Assembly (NCBI RefSeq): GCF_012272825.1 | Contig: NZ_JAAWWS010000145.1 | Coordinates: forward strand, 1-64,000 | Length of the DNA stretch: 64,000 nucleotides | From: Wenzhouxiangella sp. XN79A | Lineage (GTDB): Bacteria; Pseudomonadota; Gammaproteobacteria; Xanthomonadales; Wenzhouxiangellaceae | Direction of reading: 5' to 3' | Shown here: positions 43,099-51,860 of the stretch, piece after piece | Layout: each line of letters opens with the position of its first letter | Numbering within the stretch: the stretch's first letter is position 1 | Translations under genes and position numbers: made by a program | The notes under the pieces: generated by a model | Told to the model about the DNA's origin: nothing | Database searches by the model: none | The model's input: only the letters and a program-made list of their open reading frames with translations

Positions 43099-43667
43099 TC
43101 GTCGTCGCCCGATGCGTTGCCGGCGCTGCGGTCGGCGAAGGCCCGGACCACCCGGGCGATCCGGTCGGCCTCCTCGGCGGTCAGGTCCAGCGGCAGGTTG
43201 TCGATGTAGACCACGTGATCGTCGCGCACCGGCACCGGCACGATTCGCGATGGGTTCTCGGTGGCCTCCAGCCGGATGCGTTCGGCGGCGCGCTGCTCAT
43301 CGCTCAGGGCCGGCTCGGCGCGCGAGCCGCGTGCGAAGTTGCGCACCCGCTCGCGTGCGCTGGGCTTGAACATCGACGGCGCGTCGAGCCAGCGCAGGTA
43401 ATCGTCCAGGCCCTTCTTGAGCCGGTCGCCGTAGACGGCCAGTGTTTCCGGCCGGATGCTGGCGCCTTCGAGCTTGTGGAACCTCGCGACCAGTGCATCG
43501 ACGTCCAGCGTCCGGATGTCGCCCCGCTCGGCCTCGGTCAGCTCACCGGCGAGGTGATCCAGCGCATTGCGCCGGGCTCGCGCCGTGGCCGGGTTGATCA
43601 GACCTTCCATCCCGGCCTGCTTCAGGAACCGGCCGAGGGCCTCGGCGGTGTAGTCGTTCTCGCTCAT
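43095..43667 (-). CDS. Conserved hypothetical protein with a SAM-like core-binding fold
   Basis: A 190-residue soluble protein. The middle segment RFHKLEGASIRPETLAVYGDRLKKGLDDYLRWLDAPSMF resembles an integrase-type SAM-like core-binding region, but there is no catalytic integrase domain. The C-terminal VPVPVRDDHVVYIDNLPLDLTAEEADRIARVVRAFA is a motif seen in other small bacterial proteins. It is upstream of and overlaps the membrane-anchored gene, so the two probably act together. The function is unknown. Confidence 0.65.
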   Translation of the reverse strand: MSENDYTAEALGRFLKQAGMEGLINPATARARRNALDHLAGELTEAERGDIRTLDVDALVARFHKLEGASIRPETLAVYGDRLKKGLDDYLRWLDAPSMFKPSARERVRNFARGSRAEPALSDEQRAAERIRLEATENPSRIVPVPVRDDHVVYIDNLPLDLTAEEADRIARVVRAFADRSAGNASGDDE

Positions 43668-43762
43668 TCGAACTGCGTCCGTGGTTGCCCGTGCCTGCAG
43701 CGAATGATCCGTGCTGCCGGGGCAAACATCAAGCGCGTGGTGCGGACCGTCCTGCGGTCGAG

Positions 43763-43791
43763 TTGCACATAGAATTAGAAAAGTCTAATAT
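43763..43791 (+). promoter_or_regulatory. SQR promoter with embedded operator palindrome
   Basis: TTGCAC (43763-43768), 17 bases, then TAATAT (43786-43791) form a sigma70-like promoter. ATTAGA-AAAG-TCTAAT (43774-43789) is a perfect inverted repeat overlapping the spacer and -10, the typical place for a repressor. A sulfide-responsive ArsR-type regulator (BigR/SqrR-like) is a plausible but unproven binder. Confidence 0.55.
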
Positions 43792-43848
43792 TAAGGAACG
43801 CGCATTCACGCAGCGAACCCGAGCGCTGCGCTTTTCCGGGAGGATCCC

Positions 43849-45129
43849 ATGGCACGCATCGTCATCCTCGGCGCCGGCATCGGAGGGGTACCGGCCGCCT
43901 ACGAGCTTCGCGATCGGTTGGGTCGCGACCACGACATCACGGTCGTCAATCGCGACACCCACTTCCAGTTCACGCCGTCCAACCCCTGGGTGGCGGTCGG
44001 CTGGCGAACGCCGGAGGCGGTCAAGGTCGAGCTGGCCCGGCCGATGGAAAAACGCGGCATCCGCTTCGTGGCCGGCCAGGCCGAGGCGATCGAGCCCGAG
44101 GCCAACCGGGTCCGGCTGGCCGACGGCGAGGTGCTGGACTACGACTACCTGGTGATCACCACCGGACCGGAACTGGCCTTCGACGCCATCCCCGGGCTGG
44201 GTCCCGACGACGGCTACACGGTGTCGGTCTGCACCACGCCGCATGCCGCCGAGGCCTGGGCGCAGTACCAGAAGTTCCTCGAGAATCCCGGGCCGATCGT
44301 GATCGGCGCGGTGCAGGGCGCCAGCTGCTTCGGGCCGGCCTACGAGTTCGCCATGATCGTCGATGCCGACCTGCGCAAGCGCAGGCTCCGCGACAAGGTG
44401 CCGATGACCTTCGTGACCAGCGAGCCGTACATCGGCCACCTCGGTCTCGGCGGGGTCGGTGATTCCAAGTCCATGCTCGAGCACGAGCTGCGCCAGGCCC
44501 ACATCCACTGGGTCACCAACGCGCGCGTCGACGAGGTGCGCGACGGCGTGATGGCGATCACCGAGGTCGACGAGGACGGCCAGGACAAGCGCAGCCGGGA
44601 CCTGGAGTTCGGGTTCGCGATGATGCTGCCGTCGTTCCGCGGTGTGCCGGCGGTGGCCTCGACCGAGGGCCTGTGCAACCCCAAGGGCTTCGTCACCATC
44701 GACAAGCACCAGCGCAACCCCACCTATCCGAACATCTTTTCCGCCGGCGTCTGCGTCGCGATCCCGCCGGTCGAGGACACGCCGCTGCCGGTCGGCGCGC
44801 CGAAGACCGGCTACATGATCGAGTCGATGATCAGCGCGATCGTCCACAACATCGCCGCCGACATCGAGGGCGGTGAAGCCGACGCGGAGGCGACCTGGAA
44901 CGCGATCTGCCTGGCCGACCTGGGCGACACCGGCGTGGCCTTCGTCGCGCTGCCGCAGATCCCGCCGCGCAACGTGACCTGGGCGAAGAAGGGCAAGTGG
45001 GTGCACTGGGCCAAGATCGCGTTCGAGAAGTACTTCATGCGCAAGGTACGCAAGGGCCATGCCGAGCCGGTCTACGAACGCTACGTGCTCAAGGCGATCG
45101 GCATTCGCCGCCTGACCTCACGCAGCTGA
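43849..45129 (+). CDS. sqr: Sulfide:quinone oxidoreductase
   Basis: A 426-residue flavoprotein oxidising sulfide and reducing membrane quinone. The FAD motif is RIVILGAGIGGVPAAYELR. All three catalytic cysteines expected for SQR are present: Cys128 (VSVCTT), Cys160 (GASCFGPAYEF) and Cys354 (AICLADLGD), almost matching Acidithiobacillus ferrooxidans numbering. FVTSEPYIGHLGLGGVGDSK and GKWVHWAKIAFEKYF are typical. The C-terminal amphipathic part supports membrane attachment. It could feed sulfide electrons into cyclic photosynthetic or respiratory electron flow. Confidence 0.92.
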   Translation: MARIVILGAGIGGVPAAYELRDRLGRDHDITVVNRDTHFQFTPSNPWVAVGWRTPEAVKVELARPMEKRGIRFVAGQAEAIEPEANRVRLADGEVLDYDYLVITTGPELAFDAIPGLGPDDGYTVSVCTTPHAAEAWAQYQKFLENPGPIVIGAVQGASCFGPAYEFAMIVDADLRKRRLRDKVPMTFVTSEPYIGHLGLGGVGDSKSMLEHELRQAHIHWVTNARVDEVRDGVMAITEVDEDGQDKRSRDLEFGFAMMLPSFRGVPAVASTEGLCNPKGFVTIDKHQRNPTYPNIFSAGVCVAIPPVEDTPLPVGAPKTGYMIESMISAIVHNIAADIEGGEADAEATWNAICLADLGDTGVAFVALPQIPPRNVTWAKKGKWVHWAKIAFEKYFMRKVRKGHAEPVYERYVLKAIGIRRLTSRS

Positions 45130-45921
45130 TCCGGCCTCGGCCGGCCACAGTGCCGTGATCCGGGCCAGCGCATCGCGTGCGCTCCACGGCGGGTTGACGA
45201 TCGCCATGCCGCAGCCGGTCATGCGCCCGAGTCGCTCGGCCTCGGTGAACCGGATGCGAAGATCCAGCCAGGACTCGTCATCCAGGCCGAGGATGTCCGG
45301 CAATGCATCGGGCGTCGTCGCCTTGCCCTCGATCACCGGGTACCAGATCGCGTAGACCCCATGGCCGAACTGCCGGAGTGCGGCGGACAGTGCGTCGGCC
45401 AGGTCGTCCAGCTCGGACTTCAGCTCGAACGGCGGGTCGATCAGGGTGAGTCCGCGGCCCGTCTTCGGCGCCGGCAGCGAGGCCAGCGTCGCGTAGCCGT
45501 CCCCGGTCACGATCGAAACGTGGCGATCCCGCGTGAACCGTTCGTTCAGCGCCCGCTGTTCGGTCGGGTGCAGTTCACACAGGACCAGCTCGTCCTGCCC
45601 CCGTAGCCGGTCGCGCAGCAGCTCTGGCGAGCCGGGGTATCGGGCCAGCCGTTCTTCGGGGTTGTGGCGCCGCACGGCGTCGACGTAGTCGGCCAGGGCG
45701 GCCGGAGGGTCGCGCCAGATCGCTCCGATCCCGCGCTCGAATTCCCGGTTCTTCGTCGCGAACTCGTGACCCAGGTCGTAGTCGGCCGGACCGGCGTGCG
45801 TGTCGACGAAGCGGATGCCCTTCGGCTTGCGCTGCATCGCCTCGACGAGCGCCAGCAGCACGGCGTGCTTGAAGACATCGGCGGGGTTGCCGGCGTGAAA
45901 GCCGTGGCGGTAGCTGAGCAT
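45118..45921 (-). CDS. rlmJ: 23S rRNA (adenine2030-N6)-methyltransferase RlmJ
   Basis: A 267-residue protein. The N-terminus MLSYRHGFHAGNPADVFKHAVLLALVEAM is characteristic of RlmJ. Later parts include RFVDTHAGPADYDL and the catalytic LTLIDPPFELKSE (DPPF/Y motif of N6-adenine methyltransferases). Length matches the family. It overlaps the end of the convergent SQR gene by 12 bases. GGGACGA heptads lie immediately upstream of its start. Confidence 0.93.
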   Translation of the reverse strand: MLSYRHGFHAGNPADVFKHAVLLALVEAMQRKPKGIRFVDTHAGPADYDLGHEFATKNREFERGIGAIWRDPPAALADYVDAVRRHNPEERLARYPGSPELLRDRLRGQDELVLCELHPTEQRALNERFTRDRHVSIVTGDGYATLASLPAPKTGRGLTLIDPPFELKSELDDLADALSAALRQFGHGVYAIWYPVIEGKATTPDALPDILGLDDESWLDLRIRFTEAERLGRMTGCGMAIVNPPWSARDALARITALWPAEAGSAA

Positions 45922-46311
45922 GGGCAGGGACGAGGGGCAAGGGACGAGTCGGTTCGGCGTTCGTATCCGATGATGCGGCGCGCTGGCCTCACGCGCAAGC
46001 CCGAATCCAGACTCGCAGCTGATCGAAGGGTACTCGCCCCTCGTCCCTTTCCCCGTCCTGATTACGCATCAAACACAGCTACGGAGTGCTTTTCTTTCAG
46101 AAGCTTGTTCCCGATTGAAACCGCAAATGAACGCACATGTCCGAGGGGCGAACCAGGCGGTCGCATCGGCCCGGATGCGCTTCGAACTCGATCGGATCAG
46201 CCGCCCTGGATTCCTTTGCGGTTCAGAAGAAAGAGTTCGGGCCGTCCGACGGCTCCTTCCGTTCGCTGGCTGAGTCCGCTACGCAATCAGGTTCCCCTTT
46301 TCCCTCGCCCC
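45922..46311. repeat. Interval with two inverted GGGACGA-type heptad arrays
   Basis: GGGACGA GGGGCAA GGGACGA (45927-45947) and, in opposite orientation, TCGCCCC TCGTCCC TTTCCCC (46034-46054) lie about 90 bases apart. They are the same heptad type that overlaps the crtY 3' end. No gene is seen in the interval; it must contain the promoters of rlmJ and the fatty-acid transporter. Confidence 0.55.
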
Positions 46312-46362
46312 ATGTCCCTCCCAAGGGTATTCTCCCCCCTCAACCCCGTCACCCGCAGGTCC

Positions 46363-47754
46363 ATGCTCGCATCCCTCGGCAACCTGTTCTCCTCCCGCCT
46401 CCGACGCTGGATTCCCGAGCCCTTCGTGTTCGCGCTGGTGTTGACCGTGCTGGTCGCCGCGCTGGCCTGGAGCGCTGCGGGGACCCCGATCTCGGAACTG
46501 AGCGGCCACTGGTACCGGGGCTTCTGGATGCTGCTCGAGTTCGGCATGCAGATGGTGCTCATCCTGGCGACCGGCTTCGCGATCGCGCTGTCGCCGATCG
46601 CCAGCCGAGTGATCGATCGGCTGTCGAGGCTGGCCCGATCGCCCGGCGCGGTCTATGTGCTGGTGCTCGTGGCCGGCGGCCTGTTCAGCCTGGTCAGCTG
46701 GGGCTGGGTGGTGCTGACCGCGGTGCTGGCCCGCGAGCTGGCGAAGCGGGTCGACGGCGTGGACTACGCCTACCTGGTCGCCTGCGTCTACATCTCCGGG
46801 CAGCCGTGGGTCGGCGGCCTGTCCAGTTCGATCCCGCTGCTGCTCAACACCGACGGCAACTTCCTGATCGAAAGCGGCGTGCTGGCGGCGAAGATCCCGG
46901 CTTCGGCCACGCTCGGCAGCGCGCTGAATGCGGCCTACGTCGCGCTGTACTTCCTGGCCGTACCGCTGCTGATGTGGGCGATGCGGCCGCGAGCGGACCG
47001 GGCAAAGACAGTGGCCGACCTGGCCGATGCGAACGCGCGCGACGAGGTCGATGTCGTCGACGAGGCCGAATCACTTCGGCTCGGCGGGACGAGCGTCTCG
47101 GACCGACTGAACAACGGCTGGCTGCTGCAGACGCTGGTCGGCCTCGCGGCGCTGGCCTACGTGGTCGGCCACTTCGCCGGACGCGGCTTCGACCTCGACC
47201 TCAACATCATGATCTTCACCTTCTTCGCGATCGGGCTGCTGGTCCACCGCACGCCGATGCGCTATGCGATCGCGATGAAGCGGGCCTGCGCGAACGTCTC
47301 GGGGATCATCTTCCAGTACCCGTTCTACGCCGGGATCATGGGCATCATGATGTTCTCCGGGCTCGGCGCCCAGGTCTCGCTTTGGCTGGCCGACGGGGCG
47401 AGCATGGCCACGCTGCCGCTGATCGCCCAGTTTGCCGGTGCCGTGGTCAACTTCGCGATCCCGTCGGCCGGCGGCGAATGGGCGGTGATCGGCCCTTCGC
47501 TGACCGAGACTGCGCTGAACCTTTCGGCCCACCTGCCGCCGGACGAGCAGCAGGCCTTCGTTGCGAAGATCGCGATGGCGGTGGCCTACGGCGAGACCTC
47601 GACCAACCTGCTGCAGCCGTTCTTCCTGCTCGTCGTCCTGCCGGTCATGGGCGCCGGCGTGGTGCTGCAGGCGCGCGACGTGATGGGGTACCTGGTGATT
47701 CCGTTCGCCGCGGTCTATGCGCTGACGGCGCTGTTGCTGGTCGCCGCGCCCTGA
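46363..47754 (+). CDS. Short-chain fatty acid transporter (AtoE family)
   Basis: A 463-residue protein with ten or more membrane helices. The N-terminal RRWIPEPFVFALVLTVLVAALAW and the later YISGQPWVGGLSSSIPLLLNTDGNFL and GAVVNFAIPSAGGEWAVIGPSL are characteristic of the AtoE/TIGR00366 family. The ATG at 46363 gives the usual N-terminal length; ATG at 46312 is in frame. It probably imports butyrate/acetoacetate-like acids, consistent with the acyl-CoA synthetase in the window. Confidence 0.85.
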   Translation: MLASLGNLFSSRLRRWIPEPFVFALVLTVLVAALAWSAAGTPISELSGHWYRGFWMLLEFGMQMVLILATGFAIALSPIASRVIDRLSRLARSPGAVYVLVLVAGGLFSLVSWGWVVLTAVLARELAKRVDGVDYAYLVACVYISGQPWVGGLSSSIPLLLNTDGNFLIESGVLAAKIPASATLGSALNAAYVALYFLAVPLLMWAMRPRADRAKTVADLADANARDEVDVVDEAESLRLGGTSVSDRLNNGWLLQTLVGLAALAYVVGHFAGRGFDLDLNIMIFTFFAIGLLVHRTPMRYAIAMKRACANVSGIIFQYPFYAGIMGIMMFSGLGAQVSLWLADGASMATLPLIAQFAGAVVNFAIPSAGGEWAVIGPSLTETALNLSAHLPPDEQQAFVAKIAMAVAYGETSTNLLQPFFLLVVLPVMGAGVVLQARDVMGYLVIPFAAVYALTALLLVAAP

Positions 47755-47770
47755 GTCGCGCTGCGCGTAT

Positions 47771-48133
47771 TCAGTCGCGCGCCGTGATCGTGACCAGCAG
47801 CGCGACGCCCGCACCGGCCAGCATGCCGAGCGGACCGGTGACGAACAGCCCGAGCATCGGCCCCTGGGCGCCGGTCGGGTCCAGCAGTATCGGCCCGATG
47901 AAGCCGATCAGGAACCCTCCGGCCAGGCCGACCACCGCGCCGATCGCGACCGTTCGGCCCAGCCCGGCGGAGGGCCGTCCGAGCGCGCGCCAGGTCAGGG
48001 CGCCGAAGCCGATCGCCATGATGAATGCAGCGATCGTGGCCAAGCCGGACGCGTCCGGCAGCATGATCACCGCAGCCAGCCAGGTCACCAGGTAGGCGGC
48101 CAGTGCCGCGGCCAATGTGGCTGTCCATCGCAT
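47771..48133 (-). CDS. Small four-helix membrane protein
   Basis: A 120-residue hydrophobic protein with about four helices (ATLAAALAAYLVTWLAAVIML, LATIAAFIMAIGFGALTWRAL, VAIGAVVGLAGGFLIGFIGPIL and LGLFVTGPLGMLAGAGVALLVTI). No charged catalytic motif is present. It converges with the AtoE-like gene. The function is unknown. Confidence 0.6.
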   Translation of the reverse strand: MRWTATLAAALAAYLVTWLAAVIMLPDASGLATIAAFIMAIGFGALTWRALGRPSAGLGRTVAIGAVVGLAGGFLIGFIGPILLDPTGAQGPMLGLFVTGPLGMLAGAGVALLVTITARD

Positions 48134-48258
48134 GTCGAACCTCTCTTCGTGGTTCAGCGTACCCCGCGTATCGCCAAGCGGCGACCGGCCGTCCGGCGCA
48201 AAGTACGTGACTTCGTGTTCTTCTACACTGAAATACGGGAACAGTAGAGGGAAACGTC

Positions 48259-49305
48259 ATGAACAATGCTAGGCGGTGGACGGCCGCGATGGGGATCCTG
48301 CTGGCCGGGCGCATCGATGCCGCCAGCTGCGAGGGCGTGGCCGACCGCGAGGTCGTGCCGCTGGTGCAGGTCGAACCGGCCTATCCGGCCGAGGCGGCGA
48401 TGTTCTGCGTCGAAGGCTACGCGCGCTATGCCTTCACGATCCTGCCGGACGGCACCGTCGCCGACGCCCGGGTGCTCGAGAGCGTTCCCGAAGGCGCCTT
48501 CGACGCCGCGGCCAGGATCTTCGAGTTCTGGCGCTTCTCGCCGCGCTGCGTCGACGGCAGGGCGGTATCGCGCACCGCCACCCAGCAGGTCGATTTCACG
48601 CTCCCGCCGGGCCTGCCTCACTGCGGCGGGGGGGTTCCGGACGCGGCCGTGCCGCTCCAGATCGAGCTGGTCGCATTGATGCAGCGGGTCGACGAGGCCT
48701 TGCGCGCCGGCCGGTCGCCCGACATCGAAGAGGCCCCGGTGCTCGATCCCCCGTATTCCGCGATCGAAGGGGCCTACCGGCGATTCTTCGTGGCCCAGGC
48801 CGACCTGATGGCTCACGAAGTGCACCCCTGGGTCCGGGACGCGGACCGCGTGCTGGGTCGGGCCGAGCGGGTGCCGGGCCTCGATCTGCGAACGCATCTG
48901 GAGACGCTCGACGAACTGCGTCGGGTCTACGAGACCGACGTGGCCGAATGGTCGCGGCTTGCCGACGCCTTCGACGCCGAGCTGGCCGAGATCGCCGCCA
49001 GCGGCGACATTCAGCCCGCGGTCCGCCGCGTGTTCATCGATCCGATGCTCGACGCCGGCGCGCGCGACGCGGAACTGGACCGGGTCATGCAGCCGACCCT
49101 GGACCTGCTGGCGGCCGAGCGCACGCTGGTCGAATGGTTGCTCGCTCACGCGCACGAGTGGGAATTGGCCGACGGCGAACTCCGCTTCGCCAGCGATCGG
49201 CTGGAGCGGGATTATCTCGGGCTGGCCGAGGCGCGGGACGCCGCGCGCGAGCAGGTCCGGCTGGACGCGGCGCGCCAGGAGATGATGTGGTCGCCGTCGC
49301 GCTGA
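48259..49305 (+). CDS. Secreted protein with a TonB-like C-terminal-type domain
   Basis: A 348-residue protein. A short signal-like N-terminus precedes VVPLVQVEPAYPAEAAMFCVEGYARYAFTILPDGTVADARVLES and FEFWRFSPRCVDGRAV, a TonB C-terminal-like fold, here near the N-terminus. The last 200 residues are mainly helical with no recognisable domain. The proline-rich spacer and N-terminal anchor of true TonB proteins are missing, so it is not a canonical TonB. It may instead be an envelope protein borrowing the fold. Confidence 0.68.
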   Translation: MNNARRWTAAMGILLAGRIDAASCEGVADREVVPLVQVEPAYPAEAAMFCVEGYARYAFTILPDGTVADARVLESVPEGAFDAAARIFEFWRFSPRCVDGRAVSRTATQQVDFTLPPGLPHCGGGVPDAAVPLQIELVALMQRVDEALRAGRSPDIEEAPVLDPPYSAIEGAYRRFFVAQADLMAHEVHPWVRDADRVLGRAERVPGLDLRTHLETLDELRRVYETDVAEWSRLADAFDAELAEIAASGDIQPAVRRVFIDPMLDAGARDAELDRVMQPTLDLLAAERTLVEWLLAHAHEWELADGELRFASDRLERDYLGLAEARDAAREQVRLDAARQEMMWSPSR

Positions 49306-49690
49306 TCGCTTTCAGCGCCGCGGCAGGCAGGGGCCGGCATTGTCTGCCATTGGGGCGTCCGGGTGGTCTCGAGCAGTTCGCGATCGATCGGTTCACGCAG
49401 CACGCTGTCTTCCGGCAGCATCAGCGCGTGGTCCAGGCGTTCGATCCGTTCGCGCAGGACCGCGGGTCGGAGTCGCCGCGCTGACCGATCCGGTGGATCA
49501 GCAGCGGTACCTCGTACAGCACCGCCGGCCCGCGCTCGCGGACCACGCCGTCCAGGGCATCGGTGAGCGTATCGAATCGCCGGGCGCGGAATCGGTGGTC
49601 GGCCAGCCTGCCGATCGCGCGGCTTGTGTTCGGCGCCGGCCTGCTGGCCGTGGCGTGGTTCCGGGCTTCGCGAACGGTTAGGATGAAGGC
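49265..49690 (-). pseudogene. Probable frameshifted remnant on the minus strand
   Basis: Two consecutive good-looking peptides are in different minus-strand frames. About 49640-49470 reads AIGRLADHRFRARRFDTLTDAL and continues VLYEVPLLIHRIGQRGDSDP; about 49470-49270 reads AVLRERIERLDHALML and PEDSVLREPIDRELLETTR. A single-base shift near 49466-49470 (GACCCGCGGTCC on the minus strand) would join them. This explains the otherwise empty interval 49306-49776. Either a decayed gene or a base error is possible. Confidence 0.35.
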
Positions 49691-49776
49691 CGGTTCCGGC
49701 CGCCTGGGTGCGGGCCGGGTAACTCGACTTCACTCGGGGAGGGTGCAGCATCGGCATCCGCCGGCGCGCACGGTGC

Positions 49777-51219
49777 ATGGGCGAAACGTCATCGGAATCC
49801 AGGTCTCGGCGACCCTGGCCCCCGGCCCTGCTCGGCCCCGTGGTCCTGGTCGGGTGGCTGCTGCTCTACCTGGTCGGCACGCTCGGTTCCTACGCGCAGC
49901 ACGCCAGCCTCTGGTTTCCGCCGGCGGCGCTGACGCTGGCGGCCCTCCTGGTCGTCGGCTGGCGAATCGCGCCGATGATCGCGCTGGCGATCGTGCTGGT
50001 CACGATCTGGCCGGTGTTCGGTGATCCGCCGTCGTCGAGCTGGATCGACTCGCTGGTCGCCGGCCTGGTGTTCAGCGCTGCGCACCTGGCCAGCTACGGC
50101 CTGGCCGCGATGGCGCTTCGGCAGCTCGCCCGGCGGGCCGAGCATCAACTCCCATTGATCGTCATCGACTTCGTGCTGGTGGCCGTGGTCGGCACCTTGC
50201 TGGCCAGCCTGCTCGGACCGCTGGCCCTGATCCTCAGCGGGTTGATGGATGTCGGTGAGCTGGCCGAAAGCTGGCTGGCGTTCTGGGTCGGCGACCTGGT
50301 CGCGGTGATCGTGCTCGCCCCCTGGTTGATCGAGATGCTGATGCGGGTGACGCCGCGCCCGGGGTTCCGGGTGCGGCCCGTGGTCGCGGCCGACCCCGGC
50401 TGGTCCGGCCCGTTCGCGGTCCGGCTGGCGGCCAATGCCGTCGTGATCAGCGCGGCCATGCTGCTGGCGGCCGGAATGGGCACGGTGGAAAGCGCGTTCG
50501 CGATCTTCGTGCTGCTGCTGCCGCAGATGTGGCTGACCTTCTCCGAACCGCCCACCCGCACGCCGATCGCCACGGCCTTCAACAGCGCCGTTGTGGTCGG
50601 CTGGCTGTTCGTGCTCGATCTCGAGCCGTTCGTGTTCGTCTACCCGTTCGCCGTGGCCATCGTCGCGACGGTCGCCTATTTCGGGGTCGCCATCCCGCTG
50701 CTGGCCCGGGACAATTCGCGCCTTCGCCAGAGCGTCATGGTCGACCGGTTGACCGGCGCCGGGTCACGCGAGTTCCTCGAGCGCCAGGCTGCGCTGGAGC
50801 TTCGCCGCATCGAGCGCAGCGGCGCGGCGCTGTCCCTGTTGGTCATCGATCTCGATCGCTTCAAGACCATCAACGACGAGCGTGGCCACGTCAGCGGCGA
50901 CCGGGTGCTGGCGGCCACCAGCCAGGCGATCCGGGGCGTGCTCCGCTCCGGCGACGTGTTCGCGCGCTTCGGCGGCGACGAATTCGTCGCGCTGCTGCCG
51001 GACACCGACCCGGACATCGCCGGCGACGTGGCCGAGCGGATCCGCCGGGTCGTGCGCGAGATCGACACCGACGGACACGGCCCGTTGACGGCCAGCATCG
51101 GTCTGGCCGAGAGCCGGACCGGCGATGATTTCGCTCGGCTGTTCGAGCGCGCCGACCGCGCGCTGTACGAGGCCAAGCGCGCTGGCCGCGACCGGCTGCG
51201 GATCCACACCGCCGAGTGA
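49777..51219 (+). CDS. Membrane diguanylate cyclase (MASE1-like sensor with GGDEF domain)
   Basis: A 480-residue protein. About eight membrane helices in a MASE1-like arrangement (SLWFPPAALTLAALLVVGWR, WLAFWVGDLVAVIVLAPWL) precede a C-terminal GGDEF domain: DRLTGAGSREFLERQAALE, LVIDLDRFKTINDERGHVSGDRVL and VFARFGGDEFVALLPDTD. The catalytic GGDEF is intact, and RSGD five residues before it forms an inhibitory I-site. It likely makes c-di-GMP in response to a membrane-sensed signal. Confidence 0.9.
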   Translation: MGETSSESRSRRPWPPALLGPVVLVGWLLLYLVGTLGSYAQHASLWFPPAALTLAALLVVGWRIAPMIALAIVLVTIWPVFGDPPSSSWIDSLVAGLVFSAAHLASYGLAAMALRQLARRAEHQLPLIVIDFVLVAVVGTLLASLLGPLALILSGLMDVGELAESWLAFWVGDLVAVIVLAPWLIEMLMRVTPRPGFRVRPVVAADPGWSGPFAVRLAANAVVISAAMLLAAGMGTVESAFAIFVLLLPQMWLTFSEPPTRTPIATAFNSAVVVGWLFVLDLEPFVFVYPFAVAIVATVAYFGVAIPLLARDNSRLRQSVMVDRLTGAGSREFLERQAALELRRIERSGAALSLLVIDLDRFKTINDERGHVSGDRVLAATSQAIRGVLRSGDVFARFGGDEFVALLPDTDPDIAGDVAERIRRVVREIDTDGHGPLTASIGLAESRTGDDFARLFERADRALYEAKRAGRDRLRIHTAE

Positions 51220-51274
51220 AGCGCGCTGCGTCCGTGTTCAGGCCGAATCCATTGCAGATCACCCCAGCTCGAAA

Positions 51275-51763
51275 ATGGCCAGCGCACGTCTCATGAACTC
51301 CGGCGCCCATTTCTCCCGCTGCCGCACCTGGCGCTATGCACTGTGGCGCGAGTGGGACGCGGCGCGTCCGCGGGTGATGTTGATCGGCCTGAATCCGTCG
51401 ACGGCCGACGCCCGGCGCAACGACCCGACCATTCGGCGCTGCATCGGGTTTGCCCGCGACTGGGGCTTCGGCGGGGTCTGGGTGCTGAACCTGTTCGCGT
51501 TCCGCGCGACCTACCCCGAGGACCTCAAGATGGCTGACGACCCGGTCGGGCCGAAAAACGATCGTTGGCTACGCCGGGTCGCGAAGGCCTGCCCGCGCCG
51601 GGTTGCCTGCTGGGGCAACGACGGCGCGTTCCTCGGCCGCTCCGCACGAGTCCGCGGGCTGCTCGGCGACCGGCTCGAGGTCCTGCGGTTGAACGCCTCC
51701 GGCGAGCCGGCCCATCCGCTGTACCTGCCGAAGACGCTGTGGCCGGTGGTCTGGTCGAAGTGA
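51275..51763 (+). CDS. DUF1643 family protein
   Basis: A 162-residue protein. RVMLIGLNPSTADARRNDPTIRRCIGFARDWGFGGVWVLNLFAFRATYPEDL is the hallmark segment of DUF1643, and NASGEPAHPLYLP resembles its C-terminus. The function of this family is not established. ATG codons at 51275 and 51293 are both in frame. It stands between the diguanylate cyclase and the kinase with no clear operon link. Confidence 0.8.
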   Translation: MASARLMNSGAHFSRCRTWRYALWREWDAARPRVMLIGLNPSTADARRNDPTIRRCIGFARDWGFGGVWVLNLFAFRATYPEDLKMADDPVGPKNDRWLRRVAKACPRRVACWGNDGAFLGRSARVRGLLGDRLEVLRLNASGEPAHPLYLPKTLWPVVWSK

Positions 51764-51860
51764 ACCTGCTCGGGCGTGCGGCGATGGTTGCGGCCGATGG
51801 AATTCGTCTGTACAAGAAGATCCTCCAATGCGCGCGGTCCGCACCCGGCCGAGATTCGAT

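Noticed and set aside
43095-43667. Integrase or mobile-element gene
   Set aside because: Only a core-binding-like segment is present; no catalytic domain, attachment site or flanking repeats.
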